64,000 nt of DNA, taken from contig NZ_LNNH01000010.1 of the NCBI RefSeq assembly GCF_001542915.1, positions 367,039 through 431,038 of the forward strand, read 5' to 3'. Made by a program: the position numbers and the translations under genes. Of the stretch, positions 49,681 to 58,984 are shown one piece after another; the first letter of the stretch is position 1, and each line of letters starts with the position of its first letter. The notes beneath the pieces are model-generated. The model worked only from the letters and a program-made list of their open reading frames with translations. It was not told where the DNA came from and did not search any database. The DNA comes from Peribacillus simplex. GTDB taxonomy: Bacteria > Bacillota > Bacilli > Bacillales > DSM-1321.

Positions 49681-50178
49681 TTAATTCGATGCTGCTGATG
49701 AAGCAGCTGCTTGATCTGCCTTCACACAATCTATTGCTACAACGAGTGCAATCATAATGGTTTCCATCTCTTCATCCATGATTTGAACCTTGTAGCTATC
49801 GCCCCATGTGAACCACTCCTTGCCGACTTTTCCTACGGTTTTGCCGTGCTGTAAAACTTGAAAATCCATATCCCACCAACTGCCCTGTACTTCAATGCCT
49901 GCCGCTTCTATTGTATATCGTGCTTTTAAGAAGGAAAATTCCTTCTTTATCGTCATTACCTCCCGGCCATTCACCTCAACGAAAAACTTTGGTAAAAAGC
50001 TGAACACCTTTTTCGTAATGAGTGCGACTTCCTCTCTTGCTGTATTCATGATGGAGAAAGTCTTTGGAACTTGCATAAAACTTCCTTCCACGTAATAAAT
50101 ATCCTTCTCCTGCTGATCCTTTACCGTAAATTTCCCGCTAAGACTGAATACCTTCTGCTTTATATAAAGCTGCTTCAT
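49681..50178 (-). CDS. YxjI-like LURP-one-related protein
   Basis: The protein has 165 residues. GGGAGG precedes the ATG at 50178 (MKQLYIKQKVFSLSGKFTVK); the frame is open to 50241. The tubby-like beta-barrel pattern shows YYVEGSFMQVPKTFSIMNTA, then VSFLPKFF-type and FTWGDSYKVQI segments. It is similar in order and length to Bacillus YxjI. The C-terminus is alanine/serine rich. Function unknown. Confidence 0.85.
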   Translation of the reverse strand: MKQLYIKQKVFSLSGKFTVKDQQEKDIYYVEGSFMQVPKTFSIMNTAREEVALITKKVFSFLPKFFVEVNGREVMTIKKEFSFLKARYTIEAAGIEVQGSWWDMDFQVLQHGKTVGKVGKEWFTWGDSYKVQIMDEEMETIMIALVVAIDCVKADQAAASSAASN

Positions 50179-50282
50179 ACTTATGCCTCCCAACCTAGAG
50201 TCTTTAACATGACTTACGTTTGAAATGGGCATTGGTTCCAATCTTATGCAAATCGCCCAAGCTCAAAGCGCACCCCTCACCT

Positions 50283-50345
50283 TTCCTGCCCTTTCAATTC
50301 CATAAGAAAAAGCTGCCAGATGACAGCTCAGGTCCTCAGCTACTC
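50283..50345 (-). repeat. Triple-hairpin repeat, diverged
   Basis: TTCCTGCCCTTTCAATTCCA left, AGCTGCCAGATGACAGCT centre, CAGCTACTCACACATTAG right, overlapping the 3' end of the gene at 50344. Confidence 0.75.
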
Positions 50346-50925
50346 ACACATTAGTTGGAGATGATGCTTCTCGGTAATGATCGTGAAGAGGGTTGAATAG
50401 TTCTTCATCGGCATTTCTCACAATGGAGAAATTGTCTACATTATAGTGACCGTGAAGGATTTCATTATGATGAAGGATTATTTGCTTTGCAGATAGGTTT
50501 TTGGAATCTGACGTAGAATGTCCATCACCAACCAATGTTACGTCAAAATGATTGATTGTTGCTGTTCTAACAGCTGAATCAATGCAATGTTCCGTTTTAC
50601 ATCCCATCATTACAATATGGTTTACATCGTTTTCTCTTAAATGTTGGTGTAAGGGCGTGCCATAAAAGCAATTTGTGGCAGCTTTATCAAATATGATGGC
50701 AGTTGATGGCACCCTAATATCCCTGTGTATCTGAAATCCAGGTCCTTCTCCATTTGAAACATCTATATCTCTTATAAAAACGACGGAAATCCCCTCATTT
50801 ATCGCTTTTTCAATTACAGCATTCAGGTTATTAACAAGCTTTTCTTTCTCGTAGACGCCTTGTTCTTCTTTATTGCCTTCTATTAAATCCTGTTGGGCAT
50901 CGATGATCAGTAATGTTTGTTTCAA
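50344..50925 (-). CDS. Isochorismatase-family cysteine hydrolase
   Basis: The protein has 193 residues, TTG start at 50925 seven bases after GGGGG. The family triad is Asp in LLIIDAQQDLI, Lys in FDKAATNCFYGT, and Cys in MMGCKTEHCIDSAVRTA. Such enzymes hydrolyse amides or related bonds (nicotinamidase-like). Substrate unknown. It lies alone between repeat copies. Confidence 0.9.
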   Translation of the reverse strand: MKQTLLIIDAQQDLIEGNKEEQGVYEKEKLVNNLNAVIEKAINEGISVVFIRDIDVSNGEGPGFQIHRDIRVPSTAIIFDKAATNCFYGTPLHQHLRENDVNHIVMMGCKTEHCIDSAVRTATINHFDVTLVGDGHSTSDSKNLSAKQIILHHNEILHGHYNVDNFSIVRNADEELFNPLHDHYREASSPTNV

Positions 50926-51205
50926 TATATTTCCCCCTAAAGTGATCAGTAGTCGTTTTTTTCCCCACTCATCATTGAATGTCAGCTCTTTATATTTTCG
51001 CCAAAAGATTTACTGATACCTTCTTGTAATCTGGGAAAAAGGGGAACTATCCAATGCTTCATCATGCTCGTTTACCTCGGAGGTTTCAATGAGTTTATTC
51101 CACTTCCCCAGCTGTGCCGCTGCTAATTTCGATCAGCACGATGAACGGTATGTATAGACTGTTGATGCATAAAAGACTACGTACAATCCGAACAGCGAGG
51201 ATACA

Positions 51206-51228
51206 GTAAAAAAGCGTCCTAAGACGCG
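51206..51228 (-). terminator. Terminator of the DUF2642 gene
   Basis: On the minus strand GCGTC/GACGC stem followed by TTTTTT, directly at the stop codon. No CDS is seen in the rest of 50926-51229. Confidence 0.8.
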
Positions 51229-51229
51229 G

Positions 51230-51535
51230 TTAAGGCTTACCAGTGTAGTAGACAATATGTTGATGGCGAATATGGTAATTTATATTTCCGATAGTGAGTT
51301 GAATGTGGTCAATGGCAACTCCTGTTAATTTTCCTTCTAATGCCCCCATTGTTGTGGCGACGACAATGGTCTTTTCTAAATTCATAAGTAAATGATCTAA
51401 AAAAACAGGTTCGGTAGGTATCGTATAAGTCGGCGATACATTTTTCATCATGGTGGGAAAACCGCTTGAATACGCATAATGCCCAGGCGGCAATATCTCA
51501 CGATAAGCATTATTTGGTGGACTTTGCATTTTCAT
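51230..51535 (-). CDS. DUF2642 protein (YuzF-like)
   Basis: The protein has 101 residues. Residues 44-98 hold the DUF2642 pattern: EPVFLDHLLMNLEKTIVVAT then GALEGKLTGVAIDHIQLTIG, then YHIRHQHIVYYTGKP. A proline/tyrosine-rich N-terminus precedes. AAAGGAG precedes the ATG. The family occurs in spore-formers and some members are coat-associated, but that role is not shown here. Confidence 0.82.
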   Translation of the reverse strand: MKMQSPPNNAYREILPPGHYAYSSGFPTMMKNVSPTYTIPTEPVFLDHLLMNLEKTIVVATTMGALEGKLTGVAIDHIQLTIGNINYHIRHQHIVYYTGKP

Positions 51536-51691
51536 TTCACTCCTTTCAGTTAATATATGCCGATTTCATGCGGTTAATAACTGATGGCTGTTTTTGCATG
51601 GCTTTGTTGCTTTGCATCAAGTGATCGGGTGGTCGATTTCCAGGAGTCCGCTTAAATCGTTTCGTTCGAAAAACAAAAAGAGCCTAACTAA

Positions 51692-51778
51692 TGCATCGTT
51701 CCTGCCCCGTTAGTTCCATAAGAAAAGGAGCTGCTGATCAGCTCCTGGTAAATGAGGTAACACATCCTATTTCATTGA
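51692..51778 (-). repeat. Triple-hairpin repeat, full copy
   Basis: GTTCCTGCCCCGTTAGTTCC left, GGAGCTGCTGATCAGCTCC centre (51727-51745, identical to 1506-1524), AACACATCC right. It is the terminator of the qox operon, 3' of qoxD. Confidence 0.85.
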
Positions 51779-51831
51779 TCTTTCAACTTCCGACCTTTTC
51801 CTGAGCTTTGCATACCAGCATGCGTTTCCTC

Positions 51832-52119
51832 TCAATAAGTCCAACCCCAGATCATACATAGGATTGTACCGACGACAGTGATGATAGCCAGGAATATAGC
51901 GCAATACAAAGTCATGAAAATCGATTTGCTATCATCCGTTTCACGGGCATGCATGAACACCACTAGTTGAACAGCTGCTTGGATGAATGCTGTCAATATA
52001 AAAATCGTCATTCCCATCGCTTTTGACATATTGAAGAAGTAAACCAAAAGAGCGACAAACGTCAAGAGCAATGAAAATACAAAACCCCATACTTGTTTAG
52101 CCGGGAATAATTCCTTCAT
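51832..52119 (-). CDS. qoxD: Quinol oxidase aa3 subunit IV
   Basis: The protein has 95 residues. The ATG at 52119 (MKELFPAKQVWGFVFSLLLT) lies 2 bases past the qoxC stop; the upstream frame overlaps qoxC and is not needed. Three membrane helices with the cytochrome-o/aa3 subunit IV pattern IFILTAFIQAAVQLVVFMHA. It assists assembly of the aa3-600 menaquinol oxidase. It is the last gene of qoxABCD. Confidence 0.93.
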   Translation of the reverse strand: MKELFPAKQVWGFVFSLLLTFVALLVYFFNMSKAMGMTIFILTAFIQAAVQLVVFMHARETDDSKSIFMTLYCAIFLAIITVVGTILCMIWGWTY

Positions 52120-52121
52120 GT

Positions 52122-52718
52122 TCAGGTCATTCCTTTCATGTAGATAAACGTGAAGATGAAAATCCAAACGATGTCCAAGAAATGCCAGTAAAGAGAGAAA
52201 ATGAAGGATTTATTGGCTGTTTCCGGTGTCAATCCGCGTTTTTTCACTTGCAGGATAATAAATGAACCCCAGAAAAGTCCTAATGTGACATGCGCTCCAT
52301 GTGTCCCTAATGTTGTAAAGAGCACCGATGTGAAGGCACTGGTTTGCAGCGTAGCTCCTTCGTGATAATACGTAATGAACTCCGTGATTTCAAACCCCAG
52401 GAACCCTAGTCCAAGAAGGAGAGTGATTACGAAGAAAGTCAACATGGCTTTCTTGTTGCCGAGACGCATGGCGTGAATGCCAAGTCCGATGACAAAACTG
52501 CTTGTCAAGAGCAGGAAAGTTTCAGCAAGGACCGGAGTGATTTCAAAGATTTTCGCTCCAGCCGGGCCGTTACCGGTACGATCCACCAATGTAAAATAAG
52601 AGGCAAAGAGTGTTGCAAAAAGCATAATTTCGGCACCCAGGAAAATCCAGAAGCCTAAAATATTCAGCCGATTTTGTTCCGTGCTATATTCAAGAGGCTG
52701 CGAGTGATCGATCTTCAT
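52122..52718 (-). CDS. qoxC: Quinol oxidase aa3 subunit III
   Basis: The protein has 198 residues and five membrane helices, characteristic of quinol-oxidase subunit III. Segments include ILGFWIFLGAEIMLFATLFA and TLGTHGAHVTLGLFWGSFII then SLYWHFLDIVWIFIFTFIYM. The start overlaps the qoxB stop as ATGA, implying coupled translation. GGGGGTG precedes the ATG. Confidence 0.95.
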   Translation of the reverse strand: MKIDHSQPLEYSTEQNRLNILGFWIFLGAEIMLFATLFASYFTLVDRTGNGPAGAKIFEITPVLAETFLLLTSSFVIGLGIHAMRLGNKKAMLTFFVITLLLGLGFLGFEITEFITYYHEGATLQTSAFTSVLFTTLGTHGAHVTLGLFWGSFIILQVKKRGLTPETANKSFIFSLYWHFLDIVWIFIFTFIYMKGMT

Positions 52719-54664
52719 TTATTGACACCCCCGTATTTTGCTTCCGTCTCTTTAATTTCTTCTACAGAAATGTAATGGCCATGATCTATTTCGAATGAAC
52801 GAAGGGCCATGCAAACAAAGATGCCGATTAACCCAATGATCGCAAGAAACCAGATGCTGAATATTAACGCAAACCCAAAGACAAAGAAGATACAGGATAG
52901 GATGAACGGTCCGCCGCTGTTATTGGGCATATGGATTTTTTCATAGTCACCCTTGAATAATTCAACCCCTTTATATTTGGCATCCCAAAACGCTTCCCTT
53001 GAGTTCACTTGCGGAATGATCGCAAAGTTATATTCCGGGACTGGATTATGAGTGGCCCATTCAAGGGAACGCGCATCCCACGGATCACCACCAACATCCT
53101 TTGGCGCATGGCGAATGCTATAGTAAACCGTATAAACGATTATAAAGAAGCTGATGGCCATAAGTACTGTACCGATAAACGTAACCATATTCCATGGTCC
53201 GAAACCAGTCGATTCAGAGTATGTGTATATCCGGCGTGCTTGACCATCCAACCCCGTGATATACATCGGGAAGAATGCCAAGCAAAAACCGATGGTCAAA
53301 AACCAGAACGCCCATTTCCCAAGCCTCTCATTCAGCATGAAACCGAACATTTTCGGCCAGTAGTAAGTGGCGGCACCAAGCACGGCGAATACTACTCCCG
53401 GAATGATGACATTGTGGAAGTGAGCCACTAAAAACATGGTATTGTGATATTGATAATCCGCGGCTGACATCGCCAGCATGACCCCGGTAACGCCACCGAT
53501 CGTGAAAAGCGGGATGAAGCCGATCGAATAAAGCATCGGTACGGTAAATCTGATTCTGCCTCTCCACATCGTGAGCAACCAGTTGAAGATCTTGATCCCG
53601 GTCGGAATGGCAATCACCATCGTCGTGATCGAGAAAATGCTATTGACATAGGCTGCTTGCCCCATTGTAAAGAAATGGTGCGTCCAGACGAAAAATGAAT
53701 AGATCGAGATGAACACCATCGAAGCCACCATTGATCGATAGCCATAAAGGTTACGACGTGAAAAGGTTGGGATAATCTCACTGAATAGACCAAATGCCGG
53801 CAGGATCAGGATGTATACTTCAGGATGTCCCCAAACCCAGAACAAGTTAGCCCAAAGCATGTCCATTCCGCCGTCGGTCATCGTGAAAAACTTGGTGGCG
53901 AATAGTCGATCCATCGTCCCCATGATCAGCGCCACTGTTAATACAGGGAAGGCGAAAATGATGATGACGCTTGTGACTAAAGAAGACCAAGTAAACATCG
54001 GCAATCTCATTAATGTCATGCCGGGCGCCCTCATCTTAAGGATGGTCGTCAAAAAGTTGATCCCCGTCATTAACGTCCCAATTCCGGCAATTTGAATGGC
54101 AATCATATAATAATTCGTTCCAACATGCGGACTGAACTCATTGCCTGCAAGCGGGAAATAAGAAGACCACCCCGCATCGGGTGAGCCGCCGATTACAAAT
54201 GAGATGTTGAATAGCATCGCCCCCATAAAAAATAACCAGAAGCTTATCGCATTCAGACGAGGGAATGCTACATCCCGGGCTCCAATTTGTAATGGCACGA
54301 CGAAATTCATCAAGGCCATGATGTATGGCATCGCCATAAAGAGAATCATCACGACCCCGTGTGTAGAAAAAATTTCATTATAGTGCTGTGAATCCAATAA
54401 TTTGTTATCCGGTATGGCAAGTTGCGCACGCATCATCACGGCATCTACCCCACCACGGAATAGCATCAGCAAAGCAGCGATCAAATACATGATGCCTATT
54501 CTTTTATGATCGACCGTCGTCAGCCAGCCACTCCATAAATAAAACCATTTCTTAAAGTGGGTTAAACCAAAAATGATCAAGAGAACAGTAACACCAATGG
54601 CTACCATTGATGTGTAGATGACTGGACTAGGATTAGGTATAAGAAATCTAGTGAAGAACCCCAT
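52715..54664 (-). CDS. qoxB: Quinol oxidase aa3 subunit I
   Basis: The protein has 649 residues, about 14 to 15 membrane helices. Haem and copper sites are visible: FSTHGVVMILFMAMP (haem a ligand region), WVWGHPEVYILILPAFG (CuB His and cross-linked Tyr), WTHHFFTMGQ (CuB His pair) and VAHFHNVIIPGVVFAVLGA (haem ligands). It reduces oxygen and pumps protons. AAAGGAAA precedes the ATG. Confidence 0.97.
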   Translation of the reverse strand: MGFFTRFLIPNPSPVIYTSMVAIGVTVLLIIFGLTHFKKWFYLWSGWLTTVDHKRIGIMYLIAALLMLFRGGVDAVMMRAQLAIPDNKLLDSQHYNEIFSTHGVVMILFMAMPYIMALMNFVVPLQIGARDVAFPRLNAISFWLFFMGAMLFNISFVIGGSPDAGWSSYFPLAGNEFSPHVGTNYYMIAIQIAGIGTLMTGINFLTTILKMRAPGMTLMRLPMFTWSSLVTSVIIIFAFPVLTVALIMGTMDRLFATKFFTMTDGGMDMLWANLFWVWGHPEVYILILPAFGLFSEIIPTFSRRNLYGYRSMVASMVFISIYSFFVWTHHFFTMGQAAYVNSIFSITTMVIAIPTGIKIFNWLLTMWRGRIRFTVPMLYSIGFIPLFTIGGVTGVMLAMSAADYQYHNTMFLVAHFHNVIIPGVVFAVLGAATYYWPKMFGFMLNERLGKWAFWFLTIGFCLAFFPMYITGLDGQARRIYTYSESTGFGPWNMVTFIGTVLMAISFFIIVYTVYYSIRHAPKDVGGDPWDARSLEWATHNPVPEYNFAIIPQVNSREAFWDAKYKGVELFKGDYEKIHMPNNSGGPFILSCIFFVFGFALIFSIWFLAIIGLIGIFVCMALRSFEIDHGHYISVEEIKETEAKYGGVNK

Positions 54665-54714
54665 ACTGTTATGTTTCCTTTCTAACCATATTTTTCATGA
54701 GAGGGACCAGGAAA

Positions 54715-55656
54715 TCATTCATGATTGTGTTCTGGCTTTTCATTACCATCATTTGTTTTATGATCATGTTCCATATGGTCGCCTTTTGAATTCGCATCAG
54801 AATTACTAGAGCCATGATGATGTCCAGCATTTTCACCTTCCGGCGCTGGTGAGAAGCCCAAGTGAGTTCCCGTAAAGGTCAACTGCCCTGTGTGACCCGG
54901 TTTTAATAATTGATTGAATTTTTCTTCCGTGATGGGTTTCGCAGTTGCTTTCACTTCCTTGACCCATTCATCAAACTTATCTTGAGACACCGCTTCGACA
55001 TGGAACATATTCTCAGCGAATCCCTTCCCGCTAAAGTTCGCATTCCGTCCCATCATTTCCCCTGATTCGTCCGCTGCCAAGTGCAAGGTGGTCACCATGT
55101 TGGACATGGCATATTTTTGACCGCCAAGTTGCGGAACCCAGAAACTCGTGATCGGGCCGAAAGAATAGAGTTTGAATTCGAGTGGTCGATTTGTCGGGAT
55201 ATACAAATAGTTCACGGTCTCGATATCGTTTTCTGGATAACTGAAATGCCACTTCCAGTCAGATGTCGAAGCGTAAATCACCAATGGATCTTGACCTTTG
55301 TACTCTTCCGGAGTGGCTTCCACTTTATTGTTGGAAATGACGGAAACAACGGAGAAGAAAATGACGATTAATATCGGCACCCCAACAATGATCGATTCAA
55401 CGACATGGTTCCCTTCAATGTAGGGTGGTTCATAGTCTTTAGGCAGTTTATCGTCACGGTATTTCGCTAACACATAAACTAAAAAAACACAAACAATAAT
55501 GACGATAACCGCCATGATCGCAATGGATAGCCATATCACATTGGCTTGCGTTTGGGCCTGAGGTCCTTTAGGATCTAAAACCGCTAATCGGTCACAGCCA
55601 GAAAGCACATGAACTAAGGCAGAAAGAATAGCCAATAAAACCCATTTTATTTTCAT
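54715..55656 (-). CDS. qoxA: Quinol oxidase aa3 subunit II (lipoprotein)
   Basis: The protein has 313 residues. A lipoprotein signal ends HVLSGC (Cys21), then two membrane helices (IWLSIAIMAVIVIIVCVFLV, IIVGVPILIVIFFSVVSVI) and a cupredoxin domain (YASTSDWKWHFSYPE, FWVPQLGGQKYAMSNMVTTL). As expected of quinol oxidases, no complete CuA cysteine pair is seen. The last 35 residues are rich in His, Asp and Asn (GHHHGSSNSDANSKGDHMEH), a possible metal-binding tail. First gene of qoxABCD. Confidence 0.95.
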   Translation of the reverse strand: MKIKWVLLAILSALVHVLSGCDRLAVLDPKGPQAQTQANVIWLSIAIMAVIVIIVCVFLVYVLAKYRDDKLPKDYEPPYIEGNHVVESIIVGVPILIVIFFSVVSVISNNKVEATPEEYKGQDPLVIYASTSDWKWHFSYPENDIETVNYLYIPTNRPLEFKLYSFGPITSFWVPQLGGQKYAMSNMVTTLHLAADESGEMMGRNANFSGKGFAENMFHVEAVSQDKFDEWVKEVKATAKPITEEKFNQLLKPGHTGQLTFTGTHLGFSPAPEGENAGHHHGSSNSDANSKGDHMEHDHKTNDGNEKPEHNHE

Positions 55657-56189
55657 ATATGTATCCTTTCTTTTAAGATTTCATTTCTAAGTTATCCACA
55701 ATAAATGAAGTTATCCTAAATAATGTTTATCAATAATGGGAATTTGTAACGACCCCGGATAAAAATGTAAGGAAACCATTTTGATTTAATGGGGAGGAGA
55801 TGCTGAATGGTTTGTTTTGATTTTATGTGGTCAAAGTAAGGAAGTGGATAGGAGGTTGCTATTAAGGGGTGACTGCACGATTGGTACCGGGTTTTTATTG
55901 AAATCGGCCGTTTGGGCACAAAAAAAAGCAAGCTCACCAAGTGGTGAAGTTTGCCATCATCTAAAAATTCTATTTATCTCATCATGGACCGTAAGTTAGC
56001 ACTGCACTAAAAACTACTGCCCAAAGCTTTAAGAAATATTGCTAGAGATGTATTTACCCTTACTGACTGAAGGCAAGAACCTTGTCTGTACATTGGCTAG
56101 GTTCCTGCCCCTATTGCCGCTTCACTTTACTGGAAAAAGTCAAAATGATTTCTTTTAAGCGTGCATTTCAATAGATATCAAATTACGCT
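55657..56189. other. Gap upstream of qoxA
   Basis: It holds the qox promoter region, a TTCACCACTTGGTGAG hairpin (about 55931-55946 on the minus strand) and a repeat left module at about 56097-56125 (GGTTCCTGCCCCTATTGC) 3' of yodQ. No convincing CDS was found. Confidence 0.5.
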
Positions 56190-57503
56190 TCATTTGTCTT
56201 CGTTACTTGCCAGGACCGCATCCTGCTCATCCTGCAAGGGTTCCATTCCACACCATTGAATTAAAGCGAGGGCAATGATTTCCGCTGTCGTGAATACATG
56301 GTCCAGTAAGATGTATTCATTGGGATAATGAGCGACCTCCGTTACGCCAGGACCAAAAACGATGGAAGGCGTTTCACCGACATGAGTCAGCAATCCTCCA
56401 TCAGTCCCCCAAGGAGAGGCTTCAATGACCGGATCTTGTCCAGCAACTTCCCGAAATTGATTGACGAGCGTATTCATGAGTTCATGTTCCACATCAATTG
56501 CCCCTGGGACCCAGCGTGCCCCGAACCATTCTAAAACGGGCGGGTGATCCTTGAACCATTCATCTACTTCTTTGATCTTTAATAGCCACTCGGCCATTTC
56601 GTTTTTCGCCTGCTCCATCGTTTCCTCTGGCGCAACACCCATTCTACCTTCCATTTTCACGAGATCAGGGACGGAGGATGGCCAATTACCGCCTTCAATG
56701 ACCCCTAAATTGATTGGTATCGGAATGGGCGTGTTCCGATAGAGCGGATCACGGATACGTGCATTTCGCTTTTCTTCCAGAGCACGAATGTGATTTATTA
56801 CGGTCATGCTCTTTTCAATGGCACTAACGCCTTCATACCTTGTTCCGCCGTGAGCCGAGCGGCCTTTTACTAGAACCCGGAACCACATCGACCCTTGCTG
56901 TTTAGGGAAGATCCTCATATTCGTTGGTTCAGGGATCAGAGCCGCATCGGCTTTGTATCCCCTCAGGACGGCTGCCAACGTTCCGGCACCACCGCTTTCT
57001 TCTTCAATCACACTTTGAAATATGACATCTCCTTTTAACTGGATGCCATTTTCCTTTAATGCCTGGATGGCAAGGATAAGCGATACATTGCCTCCCTTCA
57101 TATCTGTTACGCCGCGTCCAAACATTTTCCCATCCTTAATGGCTCCGCTATATGGATCGTCGTCCCACTGATTTCGATCACCATCCGGAACCACGTCGAT
57201 GTGTCCGTTCAGGATGATGGAACGGCCTCCTCCGGTCCCCTTCATGACACCAACCACATTATGGCTATTGGAAAATTCGCTGCGGGGAGAATAGAAATAG
57301 GGATGCTTTTTCAGCTCCCCGCCGTCAGGCTCCCAAATATCGACCTGCAGGCCCATTTCCCGTATTTTTTGGGCAACGATGGCCTGCGCCCCCGCTTCAT
57401 TTCCTTGGGTACTCGGGGCTTGCACCAATCTTTGCAATAAGTCCGTTCCTTCTTCCCGATGATCCTTGATCCATTGGTTGATTCGTGTTTTGAAATTCGC
57501 CAC
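56190..57503 (-). CDS. yodQ: ArgE/DapE-family deacylase (YodQ-like)
   Basis: The protein has 437 residues. AAGGAGG lies six bases before GTG at 57503 (MANFKTRINQWIKDHREEGT); the frame extends to 57539. M20 peptidase metal ligands are ILNGHIDVVPDGD (His-x-Asp), GRGVTDMKGG (bridging Asp) and SVIEEESGGAGT (catalytic Glu). It is the last gene of the leftward yod unit. In Bacillus subtilis this enzyme sits with YodP, YodR, YodS and YodT. It probably removes an acyl group from an amino acid intermediate. Confidence 0.9.
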   Translation of the reverse strand: MANFKTRINQWIKDHREEGTDLLQRLVQAPSTQGNEAGAQAIVAQKIREMGLQVDIWEPDGGELKKHPYFYSPRSEFSNSHNVVGVMKGTGGGRSIILNGHIDVVPDGDRNQWDDDPYSGAIKDGKMFGRGVTDMKGGNVSLILAIQALKENGIQLKGDVIFQSVIEEESGGAGTLAAVLRGYKADAALIPEPTNMRIFPKQQGSMWFRVLVKGRSAHGGTRYEGVSAIEKSMTVINHIRALEEKRNARIRDPLYRNTPIPIPINLGVIEGGNWPSSVPDLVKMEGRMGVAPEETMEQAKNEMAEWLLKIKEVDEWFKDHPPVLEWFGARWVPGAIDVEHELMNTLVNQFREVAGQDPVIEASPWGTDGGLLTHVGETPSIVFGPGVTEVAHYPNEYILLDHVFTTAEIIALALIQWCGMEPLQDEQDAVLASNEDK

Positions 57504-57580
57504 TTTCATCCTCCTTATATACATAGCGTGCCATTCCATATTCCATCACAATGTGACTATCAATCCTTCACGCCTCTTGC

Positions 57581-58243
57581 CTATTCGATGCTGTGGACAG
57601 CAGCCCCGATTTTCAGCGTTGCCTCTGTATTCGCAATCACATCGGCCACTGTATAGGGCGCCATGACTTCCTTCAATGCCAATCCCTCTTTTGTCACTTC
57701 AATGACAGCCATTTCCGTGATGATCATATCTACACTTTGTCTTGCCGTTAAAGGCAGTGTGCATTTCTTTAAAATTTTCGATTCACCCTGTTTGTTCACA
57801 TGATTCATCAAGACAATCACCTTTTTCGCTTTTTGGGCAAGCTCCATTGCTCCGCCCATCCCCGGTACCCGTTTGCCTGGGACAATCCAATTGGCCAAAT
57901 CCCCCGTTTCACTAACTTCCAATGCCCCGAGGATGGTAATGTCGATGTACCCTCGGCGAATCATGCCAAATGCCGCAGCACTATCAAAGTAAGAAGCCCC
58001 CATTACAGTCGTGATCGGTACCCCTCCTGCGTTACAGAGAGCAGGATCCTCTTCCCCCTGTTTTGGACTGGGGCCTGTTCCAAGAACACCGTTTTCGGCA
58101 TGAAACAGAACATGGATATCTTGTGGTAAATGATCGGCCACTAAGGTAGGGATGCCAATCCCTAAATTAACGATCAATCCGTCATGGATTTCCTTGGCAG
58201 CGCGTTTCGCAATTCGATTCCGTACATCTACTCCCATGCCCAT
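57581..58243 (-). CDS. yodR: CoA transferase subunit B (YodR-like)
   Basis: The protein has 220 residues. The ATG at 58243 (MGMGVDVRNRIAKRAAKEIH) follows AAAGGGG; it overlaps subunit A by 16 bases, so the pair is translationally coupled. The catalytic glutamate is in FHAENGVLGTGPSP, and NLGIGIPTLVADHLP is typical of the beta chain. With subunit A it transfers CoA between acyl acids, probably a 3-oxo acid. Confidence 0.9.
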   Translation of the reverse strand: MGMGVDVRNRIAKRAAKEIHDGLIVNLGIGIPTLVADHLPQDIHVLFHAENGVLGTGPSPKQGEEDPALCNAGGVPITTVMGASYFDSAAAFGMIRRGYIDITILGALEVSETGDLANWIVPGKRVPGMGGAMELAQKAKKVIVLMNHVNKQGESKILKKCTLPLTARQSVDMIITEMAVIEVTKEGLALKEVMAPYTVADVIANTEATLKIGAAVHSIE

Positions 58244-58926
58244 TTCCAATTCACCCCTTTTGTTGGAATCACCATATCTACATAAATACCTGGCGTGGCA
58301 ATACATTCCGGATCCAATTCGCCGGCCGGAACGATCTCTTCTACCTCGGCTATCGTAAGGGCTCCTGCCATCGCTACCAGAGGATTGAAGTTGCGGGCAG
58401 TCTTGTCATATACCAAATTCCCCAACGGATCAGCCTTTTTGGCATAGACGATGCTCACTTCCGAGGTCAAAGCGGTTTCGATCACATACTCCTTGCCATC
58501 GATGACCATTTTGTCCTTGCCTTCTTCGGCTATCGTTCCAATCCCGACATCAACAAATATCCCACCCAAGCCCACTCCCCCGGCACGAACCCTTTCAGCT
58601 AATGTCCCTTGCGGGGAAAATTCCACCTGCAGCTTCCCTTCCGTCATGAGCCGACCGGCATTAGGGTTAGAGCCGATATGAGAGGCGATGACCTTTTTGG
58701 CCCTTTCGAGGGTCACTAGCCTGCCAATTCCAATATCGGGGAATCCTGTATCATTGCCAATCAAGGTTAAATCCTTGACCCCCTTGTCCAGGATGCCCTG
58801 TATGAGCGTTGGCGGCGTCCCCACTCCCCCAAACCCGCCATACATGAGCGTACATCCATCCTTTATATACTCGATTGCTTCTTCCAGAGTCACAATTTTG
58901 TTTTTTTTGGAAATGACCTGCTTCAT
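58228..58926 (-). CDS. yodS: CoA transferase subunit A (YodS-like)
   Basis: The protein has 232 residues. The alpha-chain signature is MYGGFGGVGTPPTLIQGILD, with the GNDTGFPDIGIGRLV and EFSPQGTLAERVRAGGVGLG segments (QGT motif). AGGAGG precedes the ATG. It forms the enzyme with the overlapping beta subunit. The acceptor acid is inferred to belong to the beta-lysine or related pathway. Confidence 0.92.
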   Translation of the reverse strand: MKQVISKKNKIVTLEEAIEYIKDGCTLMYGGFGGVGTPPTLIQGILDKGVKDLTLIGNDTGFPDIGIGRLVTLERAKKVIASHIGSNPNAGRLMTEGKLQVEFSPQGTLAERVRAGGVGLGGIFVDVGIGTIAEEGKDKMVIDGKEYVIETALTSEVSIVYAKKADPLGNLVYDKTARNFNPLVAMAGALTIAEVEEIVPAGELDPECIATPGIYVDMVIPTKGVNWKWAWE

Positions 58927-58984
58927 ATGTGGTTCCTCCTACCTCTCAACTGAAGCTTCCAGTTTCTTCATCTGAAACATATGC

